Shown piece after piece: positions 10,845 through 21,389 of a DNA stretch of 64,000 nt. The notes below the pieces were generated by a model. That model had not been told where the DNA came from and made no database searches. It saw only the letters and a list, made by a program, of their open reading frames with translations. Source of the DNA: Hexactinellida sp. DTS-2022 (taxonomy: Eukaryota > Porifera > Hexactinellida). The DNA lies in the NCBI GenBank assembly GCA_028753945.1, contig JAPNXP010000005.1, positions 3,162,001 through 3,226,000 of the forward strand. The letters run 5' to 3'. The first letter of the stretch is position 1, and each line of letters opens with the position of its first letter. The position numbers and the translations under genes are program-made.

Positions 10845-11182
10845 AACTAAAAAACTAGAAATATTTAAGATAATCCAATAGGGTTAATAAACTCCCTATA
10901 TACAACTTCCCATTCGCCCATAATACATTCTTCATGTCTAACTTTAACTGATTCCGAGTTTTCAACATTTTACCATATATGGAAAGGTGTGAAAACCGCA
11001 AAACTCAAAAACCAGATATATTTGAGATATGCCAATACGACCAATGGCATCACCATATACGACTTCCTATTCAACAATAATACATTTAATATCAATACAC
11101 TTAATAGTTCTAGAGATAACAATGGACCCGAGTTTGAAGACCCGAGATTGAGAGTCGACAGTCCATAGTATTAAAGTCTATG
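10845..11182. repeat. P-element right terminal inverted repeat
   Basis: Inverse of the left TIR (6194-6538). It ends CATAGTATTAAAGTCTATG at 11182, followed by the target duplication TTATGAGT. The region 10579-10844 between the transposase stop and this TIR is AT-rich with no other gene visible. Confidence 0.9.
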
Positions 11183-11379
11183 TTATGAGTATATAATAGA
11201 CTAATAGTTAGCGCAGTGCCTCTCAAAGTAAAAATGTGAAGCCCTGGTATAATGTTATCTCATAGAAAGTATCATATGTTTCTAACACAATCATACAATA
11301 GTTAATTTGTGTGTGTGATAATTTATTATTAATACAAGAGAAATTTGATTGGATGAGTATAATAGTCATATGATATAGT

Positions 11380-13126
11380 ATGAATGTCAACACAACTGAG
11401 GGGATCAAATCTAATATAACAGGCAAAAATTATTATATCTTTCACTTATCGCATTTTTTGCACAAACTTTGTCAATTTTCCGAGGATTCCATAATTTCTG
11501 TTCCTGAATTCATGGACAGCTATAATTGCTCTGATGAAATTTCCTCTTCTGATGAAAAATCCAATGATCAAAATTTACTCGCTAAAACATCGTTAGATCC
11601 CGCAATAGATTATTTGTTAACAAGATCTTATCCCTTGACTGCTGACACTAAACGAAAAAGATCAATACGGCGGCGAGCTTCTACATTGATTTTTGAAAAT
11701 GGCGACGTATACTTGCAAAAGAGAAAGAGAAGTGTAAAAGTTATATTATCAACGGAAGAACAAGTCAAGATATTAAATGCTTGTCATTCCGATCCAACTT
11801 CGGGTCATTTTGGAGTTACCAAGACAAGGAAGAGAGTATCAGAACGTTTTTACTGGAAAGGCATGATGAAACAAATAAAGGAAATGGTGAGTAGAATAAT
11901 TAATGAATCTTATATTTCTATAATATACTATACTTGTCGCCAAATAATTTGTTTAATTAATGAAGCATTTTAGGTAGACTATTGTGAAGTATGTCAGCAT
12001 ATGAATTCTAAGGTCAACACTGAACGACCACAACTTTACCCCATTCCTGTGAAATCTCCCATGTATCATGTTGGAATAGACTTCATTGGTCCGATCTCTC
12101 CTACTACTCAGAATGGAAATCGTTTCATTCTTACAATGACTGATTATTTTACGAAATATGGCTGGGGAAAAGCATTACCATCAAAGGAAGCAGTCAATGT
12201 AGTCTCTTCCTTAAAAGAGGTAAGCGAATATATATATTTCGTAAACATTACATATATTCTTTAAAATTATATAGGTGTTCCTAATGTTTGGCATCCCAGC
12301 CGTTATAACAACAGATCAAGGGAAAGAATTTCATAACAGATTGAATAAATATTTCGAAATTGAGATGGGTATTGATCATAGATTTACAACAGCATACCAT
12401 CCACAGGCGAATGGCTTAGATGAAAGGTTTAATCAAACCCTCAAGTACTCAATCGCGAAATTTTCTCATGAAGAAAAGTGTAATTGGGATGTGAAGATTT
12501 TGGATATTATTTACGCATATAACACATCAATCCAGGACTCAACTAATTACTCGCCATTCCAAGCAATGTTCGGTCGAATTGCAAGGCTCCCAATAGATAT
12601 TAACACTGATAACCATGAACCTGAGGAAAAGTTAAACAATTTTCAGGCTGCTGATAATCCAGTGATTGAACAGCTCGAAAATCAGCGTGGTATGATGGAA
12701 GTAGACATCAAGAAAAACATTGAAAAAGCTCAAGACAAACAATCTAAACTGTATAATAGAAAACATGGTGGTGGATTATCATTTCTCATCGGATCATCAG
12801 TCCTCAAAAAGAATTTTATCAGAAAAAAACGACGTGGAGGGTGTTTAGAATATCGTTGGGAAGGCCAATTTCAAATTATAAAATCACATGGGAAGGGACT
12901 ATATAAATTACAAGATGGCAGCAAGGTAAGAATATCACAGATTCGTCCTAGTGAATATTAATACAAATGCTAATTTGCTTATATATATGACACATGTTAA
13001 TAGTAGAATTTATAGATAATCGAGGGAATAAATGGAGCACACCTCAAAATATGGCATACTACAGACAAAACTGATCTCCAATCTACCGCAGATAAAGAAA
13101 AAATCGCTCCATTATTCTCAAAAAAG
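11380..13126 (+). CDS. Spliced Gypsy/Ginger-type integrase gene (GIN-like)
   Basis: Four exons join in phase 0: 11380-11886, 11974-12219, 12275-12925 and 13016-13126, with GT..AG introns of 87, 55 and 90 bp. The product has YLLTRSYPL (YPYY-like), an HHCC zinc module (CHSDPTSGH with YCEVCQ, created by splicing), and an rve core with Asp in HVGIDFIGP, Asp in ITTDQGKEF and Glu in QANGLDERFNQ, the last two separated by exactly 35 residues (D35E). The GPY/F module RWEGQFQII is followed, after splicing exon 4, by INGAHLKIW, as in Gypsy integrases. There is no reverse transcriptase or LTR nearby, and introns are unusual in retroelements, so a Ginger DNA transposon or a domesticated integrase (GIN1-like) fits best. 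The 3' end is uncertain: a further acceptor near 13186 could add more. The P element inserted about 190 bp upstream of the ATG. Confidence 0.8.
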
Positions 13127-13185
13127 GTAATGTTTAATGACATCTTGTTCAAGTTAGTCAGAGTGTTTATATATTTTAATTAGTA

Positions 13186-13470
13186 GAAGGCTGATTGCAT
13201 TGTGAGAATACCATTGAATCTTTTATCTTTTGAAAAATATAACCCAATAAACTTTCAAGATTAACAAAGAATATGCAACAAGTTGAATCTTACATATATT
13301 CGTCCAAGTGAACAGCATATCGAATTTACTGATGCAATACTGCGATATTTTATCCCAGAAAAAATAATCAAAATATACACATTTCTAAAAGAGCCTATAA
13401 TTCGCACCACTCCTGTTTTCCGATATTTTCCAATGCAACACTGTTTATGGCGACGGATCATGTGCTAGTT
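13186..13470 (+). other. Possible 3' exons of the integrase gene
   Basis: After a GTAATG donor at 13127, an acceptor near 13186 (AATTAGTAG) opens a short frame (ADCIVRIPLNLL..) to a stop at 13261-13263. A second open stretch from 13283 encodes LTYIRPSEQHIEFTDAIL. Ginger1 proteins often carry an extra C-terminal protease domain, but I see no OTU or Ulp1 motif here. Unassigned. Confidence 0.25.
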
Positions 13471-13659
13471 TAACTAATTAGATAAATAACAATAATCTCA
13501 GAGATGATACAAGAGAGAAACAAATTTCCAATTTATCAATTGATCCTTAGGCCTCTACAAATTGGTCTTAACACCTTGAGGTGATGATGACATCGTCAAA
13601 AATGTGTTTTTACAATTTTGTGAATTCGATATTTCGAATGTGTTGGTTGTCGTTGGGCA

Positions 13660-14115
13660 AACACAAGGGTTACCGTGGATTTGGGAAATCTCATGGGGAT
13701 CCTCATACCCATGAGAATGGGAATGGGTATCAGATTTTACCCTGTGGGGAAACCATAATGGGTCCCCATATGGATCTACATATGGGAATTCCCATTTGGA
13801 TCCCCATAGCATACCCTTAGGATAACAATACAGCTTGATACAAGGCCGTTACGCCAGTTACGGCATTTTCACTACTACTTTTTTCTGAAATGATATATGT
13901 ATCTTTGTGTTGTCCTCGGAAGTTCGTAAATTTCAACGTTCTAGCTTTAATGCGGCGTGAGTTATAGCCAAAAATGTGACAATTTAGTCATAATTTTGTG
14001 TGGAATTTCTATTCCCATTCCCATGAATCCCATCTTATTCCCACAAGTATTATTTGCTGATTCATTTGGGGATACCCATGGAATTCCCACAGAAATCCTG
14101 TGGGAATGGAAACTC
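13660..14115. repeat. Degenerate ATGGGAATGGG / CCCATTCCCAT repeat region
   Basis: Two clusters (13680-13815 and 14005-14130) are rich in short inverted motifs around GGGAATTCCC, CCCATATGGG and CCCATGGAATTCCC. It looks like a foldback-type element built from short palindromes. Small open frames through it are low complexity. Confidence 0.4.
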
Positions 14116-14589
14116 CACTCCCACTGCAACTCTTGCAAACAAAATCAGGTACAGAAATAATGTTTACTCATCACCGATTTTCTTAATACTGAAACTATAA
14201 TATCTCTAAAATAAAGAAGGTAAAACAAAATTTCCAACACGCTAAGGGTCGTTACCTTCCGAAACAAATTTCTGAAATGGTTAAACACCTTTATTATGAT
14301 GACGACATGACAAATCTAAAATTGGAGCTGTGCCGACAGCACACTATCAATCGAATAACCATCAAAATATATGTATAATATATTTTTCTGTCAATTTGCG
14401 ATACAACGGTGTTTTGCAGAAAATGATCCCCCCTACGAAATTGGTCCGGGGGGACCAATTTCTTCAAATTAGATATATTATGCAGAATCTGGTCTCATCT
14501 TTCAAAATATGACCTCTCAACAGGAGAATGAGTACATCCATTACACTAGCTCTTTTGATGTAACAGGAAGGTATTAGTGTTTATGTTTT

Positions 14590-14720
14590 AATATACGAGC
14601 CCTTCGGTCTCGGTCGCTTCGCGACGGATCACTCTCTCACAAAGGCCGCTTCGCGACCTTTGTTCGTTCGTGGTAGACACTATGTAATACAAATAACGGC
14701 CGCTTTGGGGCCTTACCCAC
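14590..14720 (-). repeat. Snap-back dispersed repeat, 3' part
   Basis: ACGAGCCCTTCGGTCTCGGT, CGCTTCGCGACGG and GGCCGCTTTGGGGCC are the inverse of the 3' end of the 3655-4162 repeat. Only the end of the element is recognisable. Confidence 0.5.
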
Positions 14721-14883
14721 CGTGAGGTAAAACAGAATAGAGAAAAGATTTATCTAGTTCAAATAAGAATATATATAAACACTTATTCATATCTAAATAT
14801 CTAAACTTATGCACTTCTGTATGCTATTAAACTTGTGTTACCAAAATATTTTAGATTACTCACATAGTATTGAAGAACAGGAC

Positions 14884-15181
14884 CAGAGATGGAACCGGTC
14901 GGGATTTTCATGACCCGACCTGACCGGTGCAGTTGGAAATTTGACCCGAACCGACGGGCCGATCGACCGGTCAATCATAGCTAGCAATAATTTATAAATA
15001 ATAGAAAACAAATCATGATATCATGATATCGAATAGATCATATAGAGATCTCGACTGGCCGGTCAGGGTTCGACCGGCCGGTCAAGATTCGACCGGCCGG
15101 TCAAGGTTCTGACCGGTACCCGACCCGACCCGACCCAACCGGTCGACCGGTGCCGGTCAGACCCGACCGGTTCCGTCTCTG
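14884..15181. mobile_element. hAT-type MITE with ACCGGTCGG satellite-like interior
   Basis: The ends CAGAGATGGAACCGGTCGGG and the inverse of CAGAGACGGAACCGGTCGGG are flanked on both sides by AACAGGAC (14876-14883, 15182-15189), a perfect 8-bp duplication. The interior is dense in GACCGGCCGGTC palindromes. No coding sequence. Confidence 0.85.
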
Positions 15182-15234
15182 AACAGGACACATCTTAACT
15201 GATAACTTCAAATAAGTGTTTAATAACAATAACT

Positions 15235-15400
15235 CCCGTTATAACGAAGTCTGTTATAATGAATTTTAACTACTTATAACGAAATGGAGATTTCCCCAAT
15301 AGCACTAAATGCATAAATTATATTCCGCTTTTCGGAATAAAACGAAGGAATTTACAGGCTCAAGCACTTCGTTATAAAGAGAGTTCATTGTAAATGTAAT
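15235..15400. repeat. Decayed mariner-type MITE (GTTATAACGAAGT family)
   Basis: AACTCCCGTTATAACGAAGT at the left and CACTTCGTTATAAAGAGAGT at the right recall the 2645-3648 element. The ends are eroded and no TA pair is certain. Confidence 0.4.
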
Positions 15401-15439
15401 ATTCCTTTTATACTAGTACGTAATATGTATAGTAAATAC

Positions 15440-15715
15440 AGTACACCCTCGCTAACCGACCCACTCTAATCCGAACAGGAGTGGCATTTTTGAAGGAGGA
15501 AACTTCTAAGGAACCCAAACAGGGATTTATCAAGGAATGTCTGGGCAATAAACATCTCTACAACACCTGGCACCAAATTAAGTGCCAAACCGGCTCCTAA
15601 TTGAACCACACTGCAAGCACCTTTGCAACTAAACCGATGCCTGGCTGGTACCAAAAGTTCCGGCCAGACATCTAGATAAACCCCTGGAGACAAGCCTACT
15701 CTGAAACAATAGTAC
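15440..15715. repeat. MITE end plus CCGGCACTTTTAGGTGCC-type repeat
   Basis: CAGTACACCCTCGCTAACC matches the left end of the 62537-62867 MITE. It is followed by a segment (TGGCACCAAATTAAGTGCC, ATGCCTGGCTGGTACC) related in inverse orientation to 59050-59215. Two families are probably nested. Confidence 0.4.
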
Positions 15716-16109
15716 TACTGTTACGTGGGTCACTAGCGGCCACCTAAAATATTCATTTATGATTACCTGTAATATAATCAACCTGTGTATTAAGTTATGC
15801 TCAGGGGGTAAGTGTTACCAATGTGACAGCTCGTATTTTTTATTACGTAAATGGCAAAATACGTGATGTAGGGATTTCGTTAATTTTTCGTTACATAACC
15901 AAAGATTTTTCTGCGCACCTAGATTCAGTTTGAGGTCAGCCGCCCAAATACTATATTGCATTAGGTCTTTTGGAGTACTATCTCTCGATTTTAGCATGTC
16001 TGGAAAAGTATTGCTCAAGTTCACGAACCTGGATGACTAGCCGTTACTATCAGGTATTCAGGTTCCACAGTTTTTATTAAATACAACCGGCATTTAATTC
16101 GAAAAGACA

Positions 16110-16200
16110 TTATTAGGATGCAAGCGAGGGCCGAACGGCCGAGTGCAAGTTGTAAGAATGCGAGTGCGAGAGCGCGGACGAGCAGGTATGGATAATATTT
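16110..16200. repeat. Dispersed repeat GCAAGCGAGGGCCGAACGGC
   Basis: GACATTATTAGGATGCAAGC, a GGCC..GGCC snap-back and GCGGACGAGCAGGT are shared with 24460-24560 (ACAAGCGAGGCCCGCAGGCC, AGCAGACGAGCTGC). Two diverged copies of one family; class unknown. Confidence 0.45.
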
Positions 16201-16639
16201 CTTGGTTTAAGGAACGTGGAAAGAAAATTAGACCGAAAATTGTAAATTTGGGCCAGACGAACGATGACAAATTTTAATAATACAAGACTGAGTAGTACGT
16301 ATATATTATCCGAAAAAGAATATATGAATAGAAATAACATTATATCAAATAATTATTACAAAGAAATACAAACCCCTACAAAGTGCCTAAGAATGAAATT
16401 GATATTCAAATACTCGCCTGAATATTTAATTGTTGTTAATTCTATCCAACATACTCCAGATCTATTCTCGCCGTTGTTAAAGGTGACGATTGACACAAAT
16501 AAACAGAGAGTATCGAGTTTGTCTAAGTAAACTTCAAATTCTGCTGTGCAATGGAGAAATGCAGGTTCTGAATTCTGTGAAATATAATTATTTAACACAT
16601 TATTTGACTAATTCAAATCGACATGCAGATAGTATGTCA

Positions 16640-17708
16640 TAGCACAATAAGGGAAAGTGCAAATAACGATGAGAAAATTACCTTAAATAATCAAATCAAG
16701 CGGAAAGCAGAAATATCTTTTCTAACCTTGGATAATTATTTAATGAAACCTGTAGAGAATCTCATGAAGCATCCTGTGTAACTTTCAAAAAATTAGTGAG
16801 TAGTATGTCTAAGAGAAGGAGAATTTCACTCTGAAACTACCTTTAAATGTGGTTGAATTTGATAAATATCTGCGCGAATCAAAATATTATAATAATCATT
16901 TAAAGATAGTTATCGAACCAGATCAAGTAGCGATTATTTTGGTTCAAGCTACATGTTAAGCAAGTTAAATAGTTCGACTGATATCCACTTTGATGCTACC
17001 TTTAAAATAGTTCCTAGATTGTTCTACCAGCTTTTTACTATTTTTATTCATATCAACCGACATACTATCTCTGCATTGCATGAAAAAGAAATACACAAAG
17101 GAACTTGTTAAAAATTTCGAACCTACATTAACAGGACATGGATCAGTGGAAATGTTAACCTCTCAGTATTCTATTACGAAAATGAGACAAACAATGGCCC
17201 CGAATCTTATCATAAATCACTAAAGTCCTATATTAAAACTCCACATCCAAACATATGGAAATTTATGGCCTATTTGAAGTTTGAACAACATCATTACAGA
17301 TAATGACATTGAATTTCAGCGATGCTGGAAAACAAAGAAATAACTAGAGAAGCGAATTCCTGTACAAAGGCCAAAAAAGCAAAACGAAATGAATGTAAAG
17401 AAATACCTGAATGGTTTTTATAGTACAGGTGAATACCTAGAGATGCAACTTCATTAACAATTGACCGTGAACATTTCAAACCTTATATTTCATCGAAAGT
17501 TTCAGATATAACAATAAATGAAAATGAAACTGACGAAGATGAATTTACACCCGATCCCGACCAGTGCCACGTATGTCTAATGCCAAGGTAGTCAAATTTT
17601 GCACTATTGCATGGTGATTGTGTATATGGTGGGTTTTGTGAAGCTTGTGCTAATCAACTCTCGAATATGGGTACCAATTGTCCAATTTGTCGGGAACCAA
17701 TTAATTGA
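16640..17708 (+). pseudogene. Decayed MULE transposase with C-terminal RING finger
   Basis: Frame-broken but recognisable. DIHFDATFKIVPRLFYQLFT carries the first catalytic Asp of MULE transposases. NGPESYHKSLKSYIK followed by PHPNIWKFMAYL is the late core block with the Glu. After about 80 codons, CHVCLMPR..HGDCVYGGFCEACA..CPICREPIN ends at a TGA (17706-17708), giving a C3HC4-type RING of the MDM2-like kind, broken by one TAG. Upstream (16690-16850), DNYLMKPVENLMKHPV is probably the N-terminal part. The combination suggests a MULE lineage that encodes an E3-like RING. Several frameshifts and stops show it is dead. Confidence 0.7.
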
Positions 17709-17934
17709 ATAGTAAGGATTTTTCAATAAATTGCATCTCAATACGTATTCACATTAATCTGTAATTTAATTAATTACTTTATTATTTGTATTGCTCATTA
17801 TTCACATCAATAAATCCAAAGTCACATGATGCATTTTATCGAGAAAATTAGGAGTAATTTTACACTTCAATATCAAATTGTCTGCAGAGTTTGTATTTTA
17901 TGATTCAATATTCTCTTATATTCAGGATACATTT

Positions 17935-18165
17935 TCTAGGACAAATTCCAACCTTTGAATATTTGTAGGACAATTCCAAAATACTAGTAGGACAAATTCC
18001 AACCTTTGAATATTTGTAGGACAAATTCCAAAATAGTAGTAGACTATTAGGACAAATTCCAACCTTTGAATATTTGTAGGACAAAATCCCAAATAGTAGT
18101 AGGACAAATTCCAAACTTTGAATATCGGTAGGACAAATTCCACTATTTTGCATATAGGAAAAATT
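17935..18165. repeat. Tandem repeat GGACAAATTCCAACCTTTGA
   Basis: About four and a half diverged units of roughly 50 bp, each with GGACAAATTCCAACCTTTGA, ATATTTGTAGGACAAATTCC and AAAATAGTAGTA. The length is variable, as in a minisatellite. Confidence 0.8.
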
Positions 18166-18260
18166 CAGAGAGTTTTGTAGGACAAATCCAGCTATCCCAC
18201 AATACTAGCGGGCATCACTTAATAGGTCGCTTCGCTGCAGATTACAACCACAAAAATTAT

Positions 18261-18816
18261 AAAATTACAGATGTGCCAATTGCATTTCAATTTGGAGCAC
18301 TACACTACACGGCCAAAAGTATTTGAATAACAATAATTTGTATTCATACATTCGAGCTTATAGCAATAGAATAATATTAGTAGATACGTAAACATGGATG
18401 TTTACATAAAACGATAGGATAGCAAGATTTTGAATTTATATTTTATATAATTTCTGATCATTATGAGGTAATTAGAATACATAAATTCTGATTTCACGTT
18501 TGAATTCCACATGGTCGAATTATTATAGGTGGTAATTTCAAATCATTACAATTATTTATTTTACGGAGATACAGCCACATTCCATTTGTACCACTTGTAC
18601 CACAAGTGGTACGTGGCAGACTCTTATGCCACTTCTTGAATATTGGCTAAAGTGACTTCAAATCAGAATATTTTCACATATATAACTAGTATATTCAGAT
18701 ATTTACAGTCACTTCAGTACCATTAATTTGATACCAGGCGAATATTGTGTCTGCAATAAAATCAGCGACGATTAGTGCTTCCACAAGGAAATGCTGTCTG
18801 CACAGTTGTAATTTTA
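18261..18816. mobile_element. Non-autonomous TIR element
   Basis: The left arm AAAATTACAGATGTGCCAAT..GGAGCACTA and the inverse of the right arm AAAATTACAACTGTGCAGAC..GGAAGCACTA define TIRs of about 45 bp. It is the same family as the palindrome at 1122-1210. The interior is AT-rich with GTACCACTTGTACCAC near 18595 and no gene. Confidence 0.55.
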
Positions 18817-18837
18817 GATTTTGTATTCTTAGTTCTT

Positions 18838-18896
18838 ATTATTATTATTATTACGCATTATTATTATTTATTTATTATTATTATTATTATTACTAT
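18838..18896. repeat. (TTA)n microsatellite, imperfect
   Basis: TTATTATTA tract interrupted by CGCATT and TTTATT. Low complexity. Confidence 0.9.
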
Positions 18897-19147
18897 TTAA
18901 TCGAAACGAAAAAAGGTGCAAACCTCAACTTCTTGTTCAGACAAGGTTTCAATACTGCATATTTGATATTCATATGCCTATCCCGTTACGGGCCTATAAA
19001 ATGTTAAAATGTGATCACCCTTAACTTAGCAACATTTTACAACGAAAATTAATCAATGGCCAGTAAATATACTACATTAGTAGTATATGCTTTTATCCCT
19101 TTGTCCAATTTCATTGAATGTCAACTTGTTGTCGGGTCCAATCTATA

Positions 19148-19583
19148 TTATTAAATCTCGATTGTTGTTAGTGTGTTTGTTTGTTTGTTTGTTTGTTTGT
19201 TTGTTTGTTTGTTTGTTTGTTTGTTTGTTTGTTTGTTGTTTGTTTGTTTGTTTGTTTGTTAGTCCGGATTGTATTAAAGTGATGGGGGAATATAATAAAA
19301 TAGGTAAACAAATTGATGAAACTCAGAATCTACCCAGAAGTTAGCTTTCAACTGGTTACTAATATAGATAAACAAGTATGCTGTAAAGAATTTCGCATTT
19401 ATAAATTTAGAATATGAAAACAAGTTAAAACTATGGAAATCTTATAAAAGGGTTGTATATAACGTCCCTTTCTATCATTTTTCTATGGTAGAAAAGGTGA
19501 GGAGTAAGGCCGCACAGCGGCCGTTATCTTGAGGTATGTAGCACCGATCCGTCGCAAAGCAACCGAGACCGAAGGGCTCGTGT
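19148..19583 (+). repeat. Best-preserved copy of the snap-back dispersed repeat
   Basis: Collinear with 3655-4162: TATATTATTAAATCTCGATT, a (TTTG)n tract, GTCCGGATTGTATTAAAGTG, GGTAAACAAATTGATGAA, then GGCCGCACAGCGGCC and CCGTCGCAAAGCAACCG snap-backs ending GAAGGGCTCGT before an AT tract. The fixed 5' motif, variable (TTTG)n and hairpin 3' end without TIRs are compatible with a Helitron/Helentron derivative. No helicase is present. Confidence 0.5.
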
Positions 19584-19603
19584 ATATATATATATTATAC
19601 AGT

Positions 19604-19745
19604 AAACTCCGCTGAATTGGAACACCGGTTAATCTGGAACACCGGTTAAACGGGAACACCGGTTAATCGGGACAACTCCCCAAGAACCAAATCTTTTCCA
19701 TAGAAGCTAGTAGAAAAATTTCCGGTTAATCGGGACAAACTCAAG
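19604..19745. repeat. Mariner-type MITE fragment with GGAACACCGGTTAA repeats
   Basis: It starts TACAGTAAACTCCGCTGAAT, followed by four GGGAACACCGGTTAATC-type repeats. The partner end was not found. Confidence 0.4.
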
Positions 19746-20328
19746 TATAATTGAATTCAAATTGATGCTCGCTCGATAGAAAATTCATATTGATCAAAAC
19801 AAATTATAATAATCTTGATCAATTCTGATAAAGGTATAACAAATACCTAAATAAATTTATTGTCTTATTGATTTCTGTAAAATCGAAATTTACCAGAGAT
19901 TATGACTTTTGTGGTGCACGAATAGTTCCAAACGGTCCACAAAATAATATCTAAGCATTATGCAATGGTTTATTTCTAAGTTGAGAAGTATTAAGCAATA
20001 AAAATATGATAATTTCTCTATAAAATGTAAAATGATTTCGTGGTACGTCAGTGGCGCAAGGTGGTATATTTCCTAAGTATTTTGAATTTCAGGATAAAAT
20101 TTGGTGTGAATACAACCAACGTATAGACCATGCGATATATGCAATGCAATGCAATTAAATTCGAGATTGTCGCATCAATGGTTTAGTCGAGCCTTAAGGC
20201 TTATACTATGGATGTGAGTGACCTTCAAGTGTCTGCAAGGAGGAATTGTTATAACAGATTTAAGGGCTTACCTATATTGGCAACATTTTCCATTTAGCTT
20301 TGCAAAGGTGAATTGATGTCAAATTACC

Positions 20329-20940
20329 CATAGGCGCCGATCTTTGTAGGAGTGAGGTATTTCCTGGGGGGGGACAAATTTGGGGCCAATTTTTTAAACC
20401 TTGGCAGCCAAAGGTCGAAGGTTGATTAGAAAGGTCAATTCGTTCCAAGTCGAGCGACTTGAGCATTCGGAGGCTAATGATGCTAGTACTACTAATGGTT
20501 TAAACAAATATAGTACATTAAATTTACAAACTTACCTGGCATGGCTAATCCTTCACTCAACAGGATGCTAGCATATCAACGACCTGGGGGATCCTGACTT
20601 CCCAGAGCCCACCATGATTGGTACATTTACGCGTATGGTAGTATATATAATCTTATATACAATCTTAATTTTCAAATTGAAAATAGAAGCTAGTATTCGA
20701 TGTCACTTTGTGAAATCGAATAGCTTCTATTATAAATTTCATAACAATTACAGATGATATTAATATATTTTCTTTTGCACGAACATAATTGCACAATTTA
20801 TATACTGAGCGCATTAAATTTTAATAAATTTAGTCTACATTCCCCCAGTGGACCCCCCCAGTGTACCCCCCCAGACCCCCCCAGCCTTCCGACCTGGGGG
20901 GGTCCAGACCCCCCCCAGAACCCCAACATCGGCGCTTATG
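20329..20940. mobile_element. TIR element CATAGGCGCCGAT with 8-bp TSD
   Basis: The ends CATAGGCGCCGAT and ATCGGCGCTTATG are inverse, and AAATTACC flanks both sides (20321-20328, 20941-20948). The interior contains C-tract/G-tract blocks (CCCCCCCAG, CTGGGGGGG). It is the same family as 60316-60619. The 8-bp duplication fits hAT or P. Non-coding. Confidence 0.8.
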
Positions 20941-21065
20941 AAATTACCCACCTGATATTATATTTCCTCAATAAATGGAGTGCTAAGTTTTAATACTGTA
21001 TAGTGTGTAATCAGCTTAATAGAGCCACCTTTTAATTTGGAACCCATAAAGGTGTGAAAAAAGTA

Positions 21066-21222
21066 CAGTATAACCTTGTTAGTACGAACACGGTCAATAA
21101 GAACACTAATTCAGTCCCCTTCAAAGCCTTTTCAATTGAAATGACATTGGTTAATACGAATTCCGGATAAGGCGAAATAATTTTTACGGTCCCCTGATGT
21201 TCGTACAAACAAGGTTCTACTG
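21066..21222. mobile_element. Mariner-type MITE (CAGTATAACCTTGTTAGTAC)
   Basis: The inverse ends CAGTATAACCTTGTTAGTAC and CAAACAAGGTTCTACTG are flanked by TA on both sides. 157 bp, non-coding. A sequence near 31490-31560 (GACACCGGTTAATACGAATT) is a decayed relative. Confidence 0.7.
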
Positions 21223-21279
21223 TATTTGATATATTTCTCAAATATTTGTTTTGAAGGCTAAAGCCCACCATATACAAAG

Positions 21280-21385
21280 TTGCATGCAACAAGGTAACAT
21301 ACACGGTGCAACAATGTTGCATGCAACACAATTTCCTGAAACAATGTTGCATGCAACATTTATTTTCGTGCAACATTGTTGCATG
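21280..21385. repeat. Cluster of TGTTGCATGCAACA palindromes
   Basis: Four to five copies of the perfect palindrome TGTTGCATGCAACA or close variants lie within 105 bp. They could form cruciforms or be a foldback element interior. No protein-binding role is assigned. Confidence 0.6.
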
Positions 21386-21389
21386 AAAA

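Larger units (their letters stand above)
6194..11182 (+). mobile_element. P-element-like DNA transposon with perfect 8-bp TSD
   Basis: TTATGAGT occurs immediately left (6186-6193) and right (11183-11190) of a 4989-bp element whose ends read CATAGACT and AGTCTATG. Long inverted repeats of about 330-340 bp (6194-6538 and 10845-11182) are nearly identical. The 8-bp duplication, CA start, THAP exon and P-type transposase identify the P superfamily. The body is interrupted by a second element at 6914-8308, and the transposase has one in-frame stop, so this copy is probably not autonomous. Well-preserved TIRs and TSD suggest a fairly young insertion. Confidence 0.93.

Noticed and set aside
11191-13560. 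TIRs bounding the integrase gene as a complete Ginger transposon
   Set aside because: I compared 11191-11380 with 13470-13560 by eye and found no convincing inverted repeat, so element boundaries are not called.
19087-19344. Frame with LFVCLFVCLFVC repeats
   Set aside because: Translation of a (TTTG)n tract.
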